In this document: in pieces, positions 1 to 5,581 of the stretch
Layout of the letters: the number at the start of each line of letters is the position of its first letter
Position numbering within the stretch: position 1 is the stretch's first letter
Assembly (NCBI GenBank): GCA_002383105.1
Contig: DFXC01000111.1
Coordinates: 1,435 to 8,213 of the forward strand
Direction: 5' to 3'
From: Hyphomicrobiaceae bacterium UBA4118
GTDB lineage: Bacteria; Pseudomonadota; Alphaproteobacteria; Rhizobiales; Methyloligellaceae
DNA: 6,779 bases
The notes under the pieces: generated by a model
What the model saw: only the letters and a program-made list of their open reading frames with translations
Database searches by the model: none
Told to the model about the DNA's origin: nothing
Translations under genes and position numbers: made by a program

Positions 1-297
1 GGACGCCACCTCGCGCTGATCGACCTAGCCGCCGAGCTCAAGCTCCTCCTCTACATTTCGCTCATCGCCTGTCTCTTCGTGCCGTGGGGGCTCGCGCCCC
101 AGGGTGCCCCCCCTGAGGCGTTGGCCGTCGGCGTCGTCGCCTATGTCGCCAAGCTCGGCCTCTGCGGCTTCTTGCTCGCGTTTTTCGAGACGTCGATCGC
201 CAAGATGCGCGTGTTCCGTGTGCCGGAATTCTTGGGCGCGGCGCTGATGCTCGGCCTGCTCGCGACGCTGCTCATGTTCGTGTCGAGGAGCCTGTAG
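1..297 (+). CDS. hyfC: Hydrogenase-4 component C / NuoH-like membrane subunit, C-terminal part
   Basis: The reading frame is open from base 1 to a TAG at 295-297, so only the last 98 residues are present and the true start lies upstream. The first residues read GRHLALIDLAAELKLLLY, the conserved stretch that follows the acidic quinone/electron-transfer loop in HyfC/HycD/NuoH proteins. Three hydrophobic segments follow (about residues 14-33, 40-62 and 76-94), and the segment ETSIAKMRVFRVPEFLGAA between the last two is typical of hydrogenase-4 component C. By family, this protein is the membrane anchor that joins the peripheral Fe-S arm to the proton-translocating subunits. The stop codon directly abuts the hyfE start, so the two are translationally coupled. 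The family assignment is firm; whether the upstream part is intact cannot be seen. Confidence 0.9.
   Translation, partial: GRHLALIDLAAELKLLLYISLIACLFVPWGLAPQGAPPEALAVGVVAYVAKLGLCGFLLAFFETSIAKMRVFRVPEFLGAALMLGLLATLLMFVSRSL
285..290 (+). promoter_or_regulatory. Shine-Dalgarno site for hyfE
   Basis: GAGGAG lies inside the last codons of hyfC, 7 bases before the hyfE ATG at 298. It fixes that start and shows that the gene is translated from the polycistronic message. Confidence 0.6.
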
Positions 298-960
298 ATG
301 CACAGCCTCACCTTCGACATCGCCCACCTGCTGGCCGGCTCGCTCGTGCTGGTGAGCTTCATGCTGCTCTACCAGGACCGCCTCTATGCGCTCCTCAACG
401 TCTACGCGCTGCACGCCTTCGTGCTCGCGCTGTCGGTGGCATGGCAGGCTTACGCGCAAGACGCGCCGCATCTCTACATCACCGCGGCCATCGCGCTCAT
501 GTTCAAGGCGATCCTGATCCCGGTCGTGCTGCACCGCATGATCGTCAAGCTCGGCATTCACCGCGAGGTTGAGACCGTGGTCGGGATCGGCCCCACCATG
601 CTGCTCGGCATCGGGCTCGTGGCCCTTTCCATGGTGGTGATGCTGCGCGTCACCGCCGAGGCCGACCCGCTGGTGCGCGAGGACCTCGCCTTTGCGCTTT
701 CGGTGGTGTTGCTCGGCCTGTTGATGATGGTGACGCGGCAGAATGTCGTGAGCCAGGTGGTCGGCTTCATGTCGCTGGAGAACGGCCTCGTGCTCGCCGC
801 TACCGGCGCCAAGGGCATGCCGCTCGTGGTCGAGATCAGCGTCGCCTTCTCGATCCTCATCGCCTTCATCGTGATCGGCATCTTCCTGTTCCGCATTCGC
901 GAGCGCTTCGACAGTGTCGATGTCGCGGCGCTGGATAGCTACCGCGGGGAACGGGAATGA
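298..960 (+). CDS. hyfE: Hydrogenase-4 component E (NuoK/MrpC-like membrane subunit)
   Basis: A 220-residue, highly hydrophobic protein, close to the usual HyfE length of about 216. Around six to seven membrane segments can be drawn (near residues 8-25, 31-50, 59-80, 97-117, 129-147, 152-170 and 176-199), followed by a charged tail RIRERFDSVD. The C-terminal half carries the NuoK-like part: MSLENGLVL with Glu161 buried in a helix, then VVEISVAFSILIAFIVIG with Glu179. Membrane-embedded acids of this kind take part in proton translocation in complex I relatives. The ATG immediately follows the hyfC stop (TAGATG) and has a good ribosome site. In E. coli hyfD lies between hyfC and hyfE; it is missing here. 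The family call is secure, while an actual proton-pumping role is inferred. Confidence 0.92.
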   Translation: MHSLTFDIAHLLAGSLVLVSFMLLYQDRLYALLNVYALHAFVLALSVAWQAYAQDAPHLYITAAIALMFKAILIPVVLHRMIVKLGIHREVETVVGIGPTMLLGIGLVALSMVVMLRVTAEADPLVREDLAFALSVVLLGLLMMVTRQNVVSQVVGFMSLENGLVLAATGAKGMPLVVEISVAFSILIAFIVIGIFLFRIRERFDSVDVAALDSYRGERE

Positions 961-2399
961 GTTTCGATGCGGTGACGGCGGTCCTGGCCATTCCCGCGAC
1001 GGCAGCGCTGCTGCTTGCTTTGCTGCCGGGCTACAAGCTCACGGCCTATCTCAACGTCGGCGCGACATTGCTCAGCTTCCTCGCCGCGCTGTCGCTATTC
1101 TTCTTTGAGCGGCCGGTGCCGGGGCCCTACATCCTGGTCGACGACCTCAACAACGTCTTCATCGTGCTCACCACTTTTGTCGGTTTCACCACAAGCGTGT
1201 TCAGCGCGAGCTATATCGAGCACGAGCTGGAGATCGGCCGGCTCACGCCCACCTTCTTGCGTTTCTATCACGCCATGTATCAGATGCTGATGTTCGCCCT
1301 GAACCTCGCTCTGGTCACCAACAATATCGGGGTGATGTGGGTCGCTATCGAGCTTGCCACGCTTACCACGGTTTCGATGGTCGGCATCTACCGGACGCAT
1401 GAGGCGCTCGAGGCGGCGTGGAAATATTTTATTCTGGGCAGCGTCGGCATCGCGCTCGCGCTGTTCGGCACCATCCTCGTCTACATGGCAGCCCAGCCGG
1501 CCATCGGCGAGGGCATCAATTCCATGGTGTGGACGACTTTGATGGCCCATGCGAGCGTCTTCGACCCTTCGCTGCTCAACCTCGCCTTCGTGTTCCTGCT
1601 GCTCGGCTATGGCACCAAGGTCGGCTTGGCGCCGCTGCACGCCTGGCTCCCCGATGCCCACGCCGAAGGCCCCACGCCGATCTCGGCGGTGCTGTCGGGG
1701 CTGCTCCTCAACGTCGCGCTTTACGCTCTCTTGCGGTTCAAGATGCTGCTTGCGGCGAACCCCGACGCGCTCGCGCCCGGCCCGCTGATGATCAGCATGG
1801 GCCTCGTCTCCATCGTGTTCGCGGCGTTCATGCTGTACCGCAGGGGCGATATCAAACGTCTCTTCGCCTATTCCTCGATTGAGCATATGGGCATCATCAC
1901 GTTCGCCTTCGGCATGGGCGGGCCGCTCGCCAATTTCGCCGGGCTCCTGCACATGTGCATGCATTCGCTGACCAAATCGGCGATCTTCTTCGCCGTCGGC
2001 GACATCGCCCAGGTCAAGGGCACGCAGAAAATCGCCGACATGGGCGGACTGACGGTGACCAACCCGGTGCTTGGCTGGGGGCTCGTGGCCGGCGTCGTGG
2101 CCATCGCCGGGCTTCCGCCGCTCGGCATCTTCATGAGCGAGTTCCTGGTGGTGAGCTCGACCTTCGCGCGCCAGCCGCTTCTCGCGCTGCCGCTCGTTCT
2201 CGGGCTTCTCGTCGCCATCGGCGCGCTCTTTCTCAAGTTGAATGCGGTCGCCTTCGGCGAACCACGCGGACCCACCCACAAGGCGAAGGGCTCCTATTTG
2301 CCGATGTTTTCCCATCTCGGGCTGGTCCTGACCGCCGGCATCTATCTGCCTGGACCGCTCGTCGCCTGGTTCCAGGCGGTGGCAAAGCTGCTCGGATGA
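957..2399 (+). CDS. hyfF: Hydrogenase-4 component F (NuoL/M/N, proton antiporter-like subunit)
   Basis: A 480-residue polytopic membrane protein of the proton_antipo_M family, the proton-translocating subunit of complex I-like machines. The diagnostic ion-path residues are present: Glu132 in WVAIELATL (TM5), Lys156 in AAWKYFILGS, Lys221 in GYGTKVGLAPLHAWLPDAHAEG (TM7) with His228 and His235 after it, His310 in SSIEHMG, and Lys340 in CMHSLTKSAIFF (TM12). It is slightly shorter than E. coli HyfF (about 526) and closer to NuoN size; it has no long lateral-helix extension of the NuoL kind. The start overlaps the hyfE stop as ATGA at 957-960, which implies coupled translation. Since the residues needed for pumping are kept, the complex is likely still energy-converting even though its catalytic subunit has changed (see hyfG). 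Confidence 0.94.
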   Translation: MSFDAVTAVLAIPATAALLLALLPGYKLTAYLNVGATLLSFLAALSLFFFERPVPGPYILVDDLNNVFIVLTTFVGFTTSVFSASYIEHELEIGRLTPTFLRFYHAMYQMLMFALNLALVTNNIGVMWVAIELATLTTVSMVGIYRTHEALEAAWKYFILGSVGIALALFGTILVYMAAQPAIGEGINSMVWTTLMAHASVFDPSLLNLAFVFLLLGYGTKVGLAPLHAWLPDAHAEGPTPISAVLSGLLLNVALYALLRFKMLLAANPDALAPGPLMISMGLVSIVFAAFMLYRRGDIKRLFAYSSIEHMGIITFAFGMGGPLANFAGLLHMCMHSLTKSAIFFAVGDIAQVKGTQKIADMGGLTVTNPVLGWGLVAGVVAIAGLPPLGIFMSEFLVVSSTFARQPLLALPLVLGLLVAIGALFLKLNAVAFGEPRGPTHKAKGSYLPMFSHLGLVLTAGIYLPGPLVAWFQAVAKLLG

Positions 2400-2409
2400 T
2401 GGGGTCTCC

Positions 2410-3963
2410 ATGGCGCCGCTGACCGACATCGCCACGAAGGGCCGCAAGGTCGAGGGTCATCGCCCATGGCCGCGCGTCGTCGTCACCAAGGAGGTCTGGC
2501 GCCTTGCCATCCAGGAGTTCGTCGAGGCCCGTGCCACGCTTCTCGGCCTGTGGGGCGACACAGGCGCCGCTCATATGGCGCTCCTCGATGAGGCCTCAAA
2601 CGACATCCTCGTGGTCACCGTCGAGGGCCGCGAGTTTCCCTCGGTGGGTAAGCTGCATCCGCCCGCCATCCGGCTGGAACGGACCATCCGCGACCTCTAC
2701 GGCATGAACCCCGTTGGCCTCCCCGACACGCGGCCCTGGCTCGACCACGGCGTGTGGGGCGTGAAGCATCCTCTGGGGGCGCGCAAGCGATCCTCGGGAC
2801 CTGCCGCGCCCTACACCTTCCTGCCGGTGGAAGGCGAGGGGCTGCATCAGATCCCGGTCGGCCCAGTGCATGCCGGCATCATCGAGCCCGGGCATTTCCG
2901 CTTCACCGCAAATGGCGAGACGGTGGTTCGCCTCGAAGAGCGGCTCGGCTATGTGCACAAGGGCATCGAATCCCTGATGACCGGCGCGTCAATCGATAAG
3001 GCGGCGCAGCTTGCCGGGCGCGTCTCCGGCGACAGCACGGTGGCTTATGCGCTCGCCTTCTCCCGCGCGGTGGAGGCAGCTCTCGGCGTCGAGGTCCCAC
3101 CAAGGGCGGTGTGGCTGCGCGCTCTCATGGCCGAGCTTGAGCGTCTCGCCAACCATTTCGGCGATATCGGCGCCATCTGCAACGACGCCTCGTTCTCGTT
3201 GATGTACGCCGAATGCGGCATCCTGCGCGAGCGGACCCTGCGCGCTTCCAACGCCTGTTTCGGCCATCGCCTGATGCGCGATCGCGTGGTGCCGGGCGGC
3301 GTGGCTGCCGACCTCGCCAAAGATTGCGTCGAGGGGCTCCGCGCGCTGGTCGAGACCGTGCGGCGCCGATTCCCGGAGCTCATCGAGATCTACGACAACA
3401 CCGCCTCGCTGCAAGACCGCACCGTGACGACCGGCTATCTCAGCCCATCGCTCGCGCGGGAATTCGGCGCCGGCGGCTATGTCGGCCGCGCCTCGGGGCG
3501 CGCCTTCGATGCCCGCAAGGCGGCCGCCTATCCGCCCTATGGGGAGCTCGACTTCACGGTGCCCGTGTTCGACAAGGGCGACGTGAATGCGCGGGTCTGG
3601 GTGCGCATCCGCGAGATCGAGCAAAGCCTCGCGCTGATCGAGCAGATCATCGAGCGCCTGCCCAAGGGCGCATCGCCCGATGGCGCGTCGCCCAAGGGTA
3701 CGTCGCCAATGGGAACGCTCAGGGCAGACCTCGGCACTCCCGGCGAGGTACGCGAGGGCATTGCCCTGGTCGAAACCTTTCGCGGCGACGTGCTCGTCTC
3801 GATACGCATCGCTGCCGATGGCACCATAGCGCGCTGCCACTTGCGCGACCCATCCTGGTTCCAATGGCCGCTGCTCGAGGCCGTCATCGAAGGCAACATC
3901 GTGGCCGACTTCCCGCTCTGCAACAAATCGTTCAACTGCTCTTACTCGGGGCACGATCTCTGA
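2410..3963 (+). CDS. hyfG: Hydrogenase-4 component G-like large subunit, NuoC-NuoD fusion lacking NiFe-binding cysteines
   Basis: A 517-residue cytoplasmic-side subunit with two domains. Residues about 20-125 are NuoC-like, with the signature LERTIRDLYGMNPVGLPDTR at 89-108. Residues about 146-517 are NuoD / group 4 NiFe hydrogenase large-subunit-like (GPVHAGIIEPGHFRF at 151-165, GYVHKGIESL at 180-189, ELERLANHFGDIG at 242-254). In active hydrogenases four cysteines hold the NiFe centre. Here the N-terminal RxCGxC motif reads R204-V-S-G-D-S209, and the C-terminal CxxC aligns with S511-Y-S-G514, so no ligand pair survives. The protein ends at Leu517, near the point where HycE is proteolytically trimmed, making it shorter than HycE (about 570). 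A proline/glycine repeat occupies residues 418-436. The gene starts 10 bp after hyfF and overlaps hyfI by one base. It is therefore best read as an Ehr-type subunit, not a working hydrogenase; the substrate is unknown. Confidence 0.93.
   Translation: MAPLTDIATKGRKVEGHRPWPRVVVTKEVWRLAIQEFVEARATLLGLWGDTGAAHMALLDEASNDILVVTVEGREFPSVGKLHPPAIRLERTIRDLYGMNPVGLPDTRPWLDHGVWGVKHPLGARKRSSGPAAPYTFLPVEGEGLHQIPVGPVHAGIIEPGHFRFTANGETVVRLEERLGYVHKGIESLMTGASIDKAAQLAGRVSGDSTVAYALAFSRAVEAALGVEVPPRAVWLRALMAELERLANHFGDIGAICNDASFSLMYAECGILRERTLRASNACFGHRLMRDRVVPGGVAADLAKDCVEGLRALVETVRRRFPELIEIYDNTASLQDRTVTTGYLSPSLAREFGAGGYVGRASGRAFDARKAAAYPPYGELDFTVPVFDKGDVNARVWVRIREIEQSLALIEQIIERLPKGASPDGASPKGTSPMGTLRADLGTPGEVREGIALVETFRGDVLVSIRIAADGTIARCHLRDPSWFQWPLLEAVIEGNIVADFPLCNKSFNCSYSGHDL
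3661..3720 (+). repeat. 15-bp tandem repeat, four units, within hyfG
   Basis: Four in-frame 15-base units encode PKGAS, PDGAS, PKGTS and PMGTL (residues 418-437). The first three are close copies and the fourth has drifted (CCA ATG GGA ACG CTC). The repeat sits just after the helix EQIIERLPKG, where the large-subunit family has a short loop, and so adds a flexible Pro/Gly/Ser linker. Unit-length changes would keep the reading frame. Confidence 0.85.
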
Positions 3964-4475
3964 TGCGCCGGCTATTGCTCAAGAATCTGCTTCGCCATCC
4001 CGTCACCGAGACGGCGCCGGAGCCTGACGGCGCGGCGCTTGCCGAGCTTGCCGCGAACCTCGATCGCGCCGCGCGGCGCAAGCTCGGTCGCAGCCTCGCC
4101 ATCCGCGAGGTGGATGCCGGCTCGTGCAATGGCTGCGAACTCGAGATCCACGCCCTCAATAACGCGTTCTACGACCTCGAGCGTTTTGGCTTGCGCTTCG
4201 TCGCCTCGCCGCGCCATGCCGACGTTCTGCTGGTGACGGGGCCGGTAACCAAGAATATGCGCGAGGCGCTGGCACGCACCTATCGCGCCACGCCGGACCC
4301 GAAATGGGTGGTGGCGGTCGGCGACTGTGCCGTCAACGGTGGCATCTTTGCCGGTAGTTATGCGGTGGAGGGAGGGGTAAGGAGCGTCATCCCTGTCGAC
4401 CTCCACATCAAAGGCTGTCCGCCCACTCCCGAAGATCTGCTCAAAGGCCTGCTCGCGCTTCTCGAGGGCATATAA
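3963..4475 (+). CDS. hyfI: Hydrogenase-4 component I / NuoB-like Fe-S small subunit
   Basis: A 170-residue NuoB-family protein. It carries the four cysteines expected to bind one [4Fe-4S] cluster (the proximal or N2-type cluster): Cys55 and Cys58 in SCNGCELE, Cys122 in VGDCAVNGGIF, and Cys152 in KGCPPTPEDLL. The CxxC spacing of the first pair is hydrogenase-like, unlike the adjacent CC pair of complex I NuoB. The protein is short beside E. coli HyfI/HycG (about 250 residues) and stops soon after the last cluster ligand. The start overlaps the hyfG stop as TGATG (ATG at 3963); the same frame is open far upstream inside hyfG, but that portion is an out-of-frame shadow. In E. coli a ferredoxin-like hyfH lies between hyfG and hyfI; here it is absent. 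It should pass electrons between an unseen partner and the HyfG/HyfC interface. Confidence 0.94.
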   Translation: MRRLLLKNLLRHPVTETAPEPDGAALAELAANLDRAARRKLGRSLAIREVDAGSCNGCELEIHALNNAFYDLERFGLRFVASPRHADVLLVTGPVTKNMREALARTYRATPDPKWVVAVGDCAVNGGIFAGSYAVEGGVRSVIPVDLHIKGCPPTPEDLLKGLLALLEGI

Positions 4476-4483
4476 CCGCCTCC

Positions 4484-4507
4484 GGACGGTCGCGATGGTG
4501 ATCGTCC
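4484..4507 (+). terminator. Weak hairpin after hyfI, possible operon end
   Basis: GGACGGTC (4484-4491) can pair with GATCGTCC (4500-4507) in an 8-bp stem with one G-U pair and an 8-base loop, starting 8 bases after the hyfI stop. No T-run follows, so it is not a classical intrinsic terminator. It may instead protect the 3' end of the message or be chance. No other terminator was seen before the next gene. Confidence 0.2.
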
Positions 4508-4553
4508 TCGGCGCTAACTCGCCCGAGCTGGCGATAACTTCATCGCTGTTCAC

Positions 4554-4967
4554 ATGTCGCGACGGTGGACCGTCATAACCGCTAGGCTGTTCGTCGTTTG
4601 CGCGACCCTCGCGCTGTTCATGTTCATGGCGACGGGCGTTGCCCTTCTCGCTCAGACGCGGGGGGTGCCTCCATGTCCGCCGCGCGAGAGGGGAGCGCCG
4701 AAGCCCGAGGGGTGCTACGACCCCTGTCCCAAGGGCATGGCCGGGGAGGAGCCCAACTGCGCCTGCCCGCCGGGCACTCAGCTGGCCGGACGGCCGACCT
4801 CGCCCTCCGAGCGATGCGTACAAGTCAAATCATCGCCCTCCATCTCGCTCGAACACACAAAAAAGATCCCGTGTCCGAAAGGGCAGATCGGAACTGGTCC
4901 GTTCAACTGCCACTGTCCCCCGGGTCTGACGGGACCGGACTGCAATCAGCCCATGGTCAAACCCTAG
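4554..4967 (+). CDS. Small secreted or membrane-anchored cysteine-rich protein with EGF-like signature
   Basis: A 137-residue protein that I do not recognise as a named family. Residues 1-11 are basic, and 12-33 form one hydrophobic stretch (LFVVCATLALFMFMATGVALL), fitting a signal peptide or an N-terminal anchor. The remainder is extracytoplasmic in that model and holds ten cysteines (41, 54, 58, 69, 71, 88, 107, 119, 121, 130). Two modules repeat the pattern P-C-P-K-G-x-x-G...N-C-x-C-P-P-G...C, at residues 57-88 and 106-130. The second ends CHCPPGLTGPDC, which fits the classic EGF signature C-x-C-x(5)-G-x(2)-C. An in-frame TAA at 4515 and the absence of another start codon fix ATG 4554, although the ribosome site is poor. 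It lies 78 bp after hyfI on the same strand and may be cotranscribed with it. Coding status is supported by the signal-like start and the ordered cysteines; the role is unknown. Confidence 0.65.
   Translation: MSRRWTVITARLFVVCATLALFMFMATGVALLAQTRGVPPCPPRERGAPKPEGCYDPCPKGMAGEEPNCACPPGTQLAGRPTSPSERCVQVKSSPSISLEHTKKIPCPKGQIGTGPFNCHCPPGLTGPDCNQPMVKP
4722..4943 (+). repeat. Duplicated cysteine module in the secreted protein
   Basis: Module 1 spans 4722-4817 and module 2 spans 4869-4943. Both begin PCPKG, reach NCxCPPG after 11-12 residues, and close with a cysteine 17 or 9 residues later. They are separated by a Ser/Lys-containing linker. The similarity is at protein level and looks like an old internal duplication, not a recent DNA repeat. 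Confidence 0.55.
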
Positions 4968-5027
4968 AGGGCATCTATCTAACTCAGGCGGCGCAGCCGA
5001 TCACGACGCCTTGTGCATCGAATTGAC

Positions 5028-5495
5028 CTACTTGAGCCCCGCAGCCGCCTTCAGCACGTCATCGGCGTGGCCGTCCACTTTCACCTTGCGCCAAATGTTG
5101 CGGATGACGCCGTTGCCGTCGATGAGGAAGGTCGCCCGCTCGATGCCCATGTATTTCCTGCCATACATGCTCTTCTCCACCCAGGTGCCATAGGCCTCGG
5201 AGACCTTGCCGTCCTCGTCGGAGGCGAGCGGGAAAGGGAGTTTGAACTTCCTCTTGAACTTGTCGTGGCTCGCGACCGAGTCCCGCGAGATGCCCACGAC
5301 CACCGCCTTCACCTTGGAGAAATCGGGGAGCTGGTCACGGAAGGCGCAAGCCTCTGCCGTGCAGCCCGGCGTGTCGTCCTTGGGATAGAAATAGAGCACG
5401 ACCGTCTTGCCCTTCAGCGCCTTCAGCGAGACCTTGACGCCGCCGTCGGCCGCCAAAGTGAAATCCGGCGCCTTGTCGCCCACGTTCAAGCTCAT
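5028..5495 (-). CDS. bcp: Thioredoxin-dependent thiol peroxidase (Bcp/PrxQ-type peroxiredoxin)
   Basis: A 155-residue, full-length cytoplasmic peroxiredoxin (E. coli Bcp is 156). It reduces hydrogen peroxide and organic hydroperoxides with electrons from thioredoxin. The N-terminus VGDKAPDFTL is typical of the AhpC/TSA fold. The active site YPKDDTPGCTAEACAFRD (residues 37-54) holds the peroxidatic Cys45 and, five residues on, the resolving Cys50, the arrangement of 2-Cys Bcp enzymes. Downstream blocks VVVGISRDS, FPLASDEDGKV, YGTWVEKSMYGRKYMGIERATFLID and GHADDVL all fit the family. The start is fixed by an AGGAGG site six bases upstream. It is transcribed toward the EGF-like gene with 60 bp between the two stops. 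A candidate promoter and palindrome lie just upstream, so it probably has its own control, plausibly linked to oxidative stress (inferred). Confidence 0.97.
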   Translation of the reverse strand: MSLNVGDKAPDFTLAADGGVKVSLKALKGKTVVLYFYPKDDTPGCTAEACAFRDQLPDFSKVKAVVVGISRDSVASHDKFKRKFKLPFPLASDEDGKVSEAYGTWVEKSMYGRKYMGIERATFLIDGNGVIRNIWRKVKVDGHADDVLKAAAGLK

Positions 5496-5501
5496 GCCTT
5501 C

Positions 5502-5507
5502 CCTCCT
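5502..5507 (-). promoter_or_regulatory. Shine-Dalgarno site for bcp
   Basis: On the minus strand AGGAGG lies six bases before the bcp ATG (5495). It is a near-perfect consensus and the strongest ribosome site in the window, suggesting high translation. Confidence 0.8.
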
Positions 5508-5525
5508 GCTCTAGAGACGACTCCC

Positions 5526-5554
5526 ATTACCGCGGTATTCTGCCGAGTTAACAA
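5526..5554 (-). promoter_or_regulatory. Candidate bcp promoter with overlapping palindrome
   Basis: Reading the minus strand, TTGTTA (5554-5549) and GGTAAT (5531-5526) are separated by 17 bases and match the -35 and -10 consensus at four of six positions each. The -10 overlaps TACCGCGGTA (5528-5537), a perfect 10-bp palindrome that could be an operator. Transcription would begin near 5519, leaving a leader of about 24 bases containing the ribosome site. Found by eye only. Confidence 0.35.
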
Positions 5555-5560
5555 AGTTTT

Positions 5561-5573
5561 CCGCCCTCGGCGG
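5561..5573 (-). terminator. Short GC hairpin after the GNAT gene
   Basis: CCGCC-GAG-GGCGG on the minus strand makes a 5-bp all-GC stem with a 3-base loop, eight bases after the acetyltransferase stop. It is followed by AAAACTTTGTT, not an uninterrupted T-run, so any intrinsic termination would be weak. Confidence 0.3.
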
Positions 5574-5581
5574 CTCGACCT

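Noticed and set aside
25..561. Minus-strand 178-codon frame opposite hyfC/hyfE
   Set aside because: Low-complexity charged translation lying antisense to two recognised genes; a shadow frame.
1095..2447. Long minus-strand open frame (450 codons) opposite hyfF
   Set aside because: Its translation is rich in His, Arg, Glu and Asp with no recognisable domain, as expected from the antisense of GC-rich membrane-protein codons. hyfF on the plus strand has clear family motifs.
2989..3954. Minus-strand 321-codon frame opposite hyfG
   Set aside because: No domain or plausible start context, and fully antisense to conserved hyfG sequence.
3213..3962. Possible N-terminal extension of hyfI (same frame open upstream)
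   Set aside because: The upstream part is arginine-rich, out-of-frame translation of hyfG. NuoB-family homology begins after the ATG at 3963, which overlaps the hyfG stop.
4598..5026. Alternative plus-strand frame over the EGF-like gene (142 codons)
   Set aside because: Arginine/glycine-rich translation without a signal sequence or ordered cysteines. The frame starting at 4554 has a hydrophobic N-terminus and a repeated cysteine pattern.
4968..5027. Search for a bidirectional terminator between the convergent genes
   Set aside because: Only a 5-bp AGGCG/CGCCT pairing with a long loop was found and there is no T-run, so it is not worth annotating.
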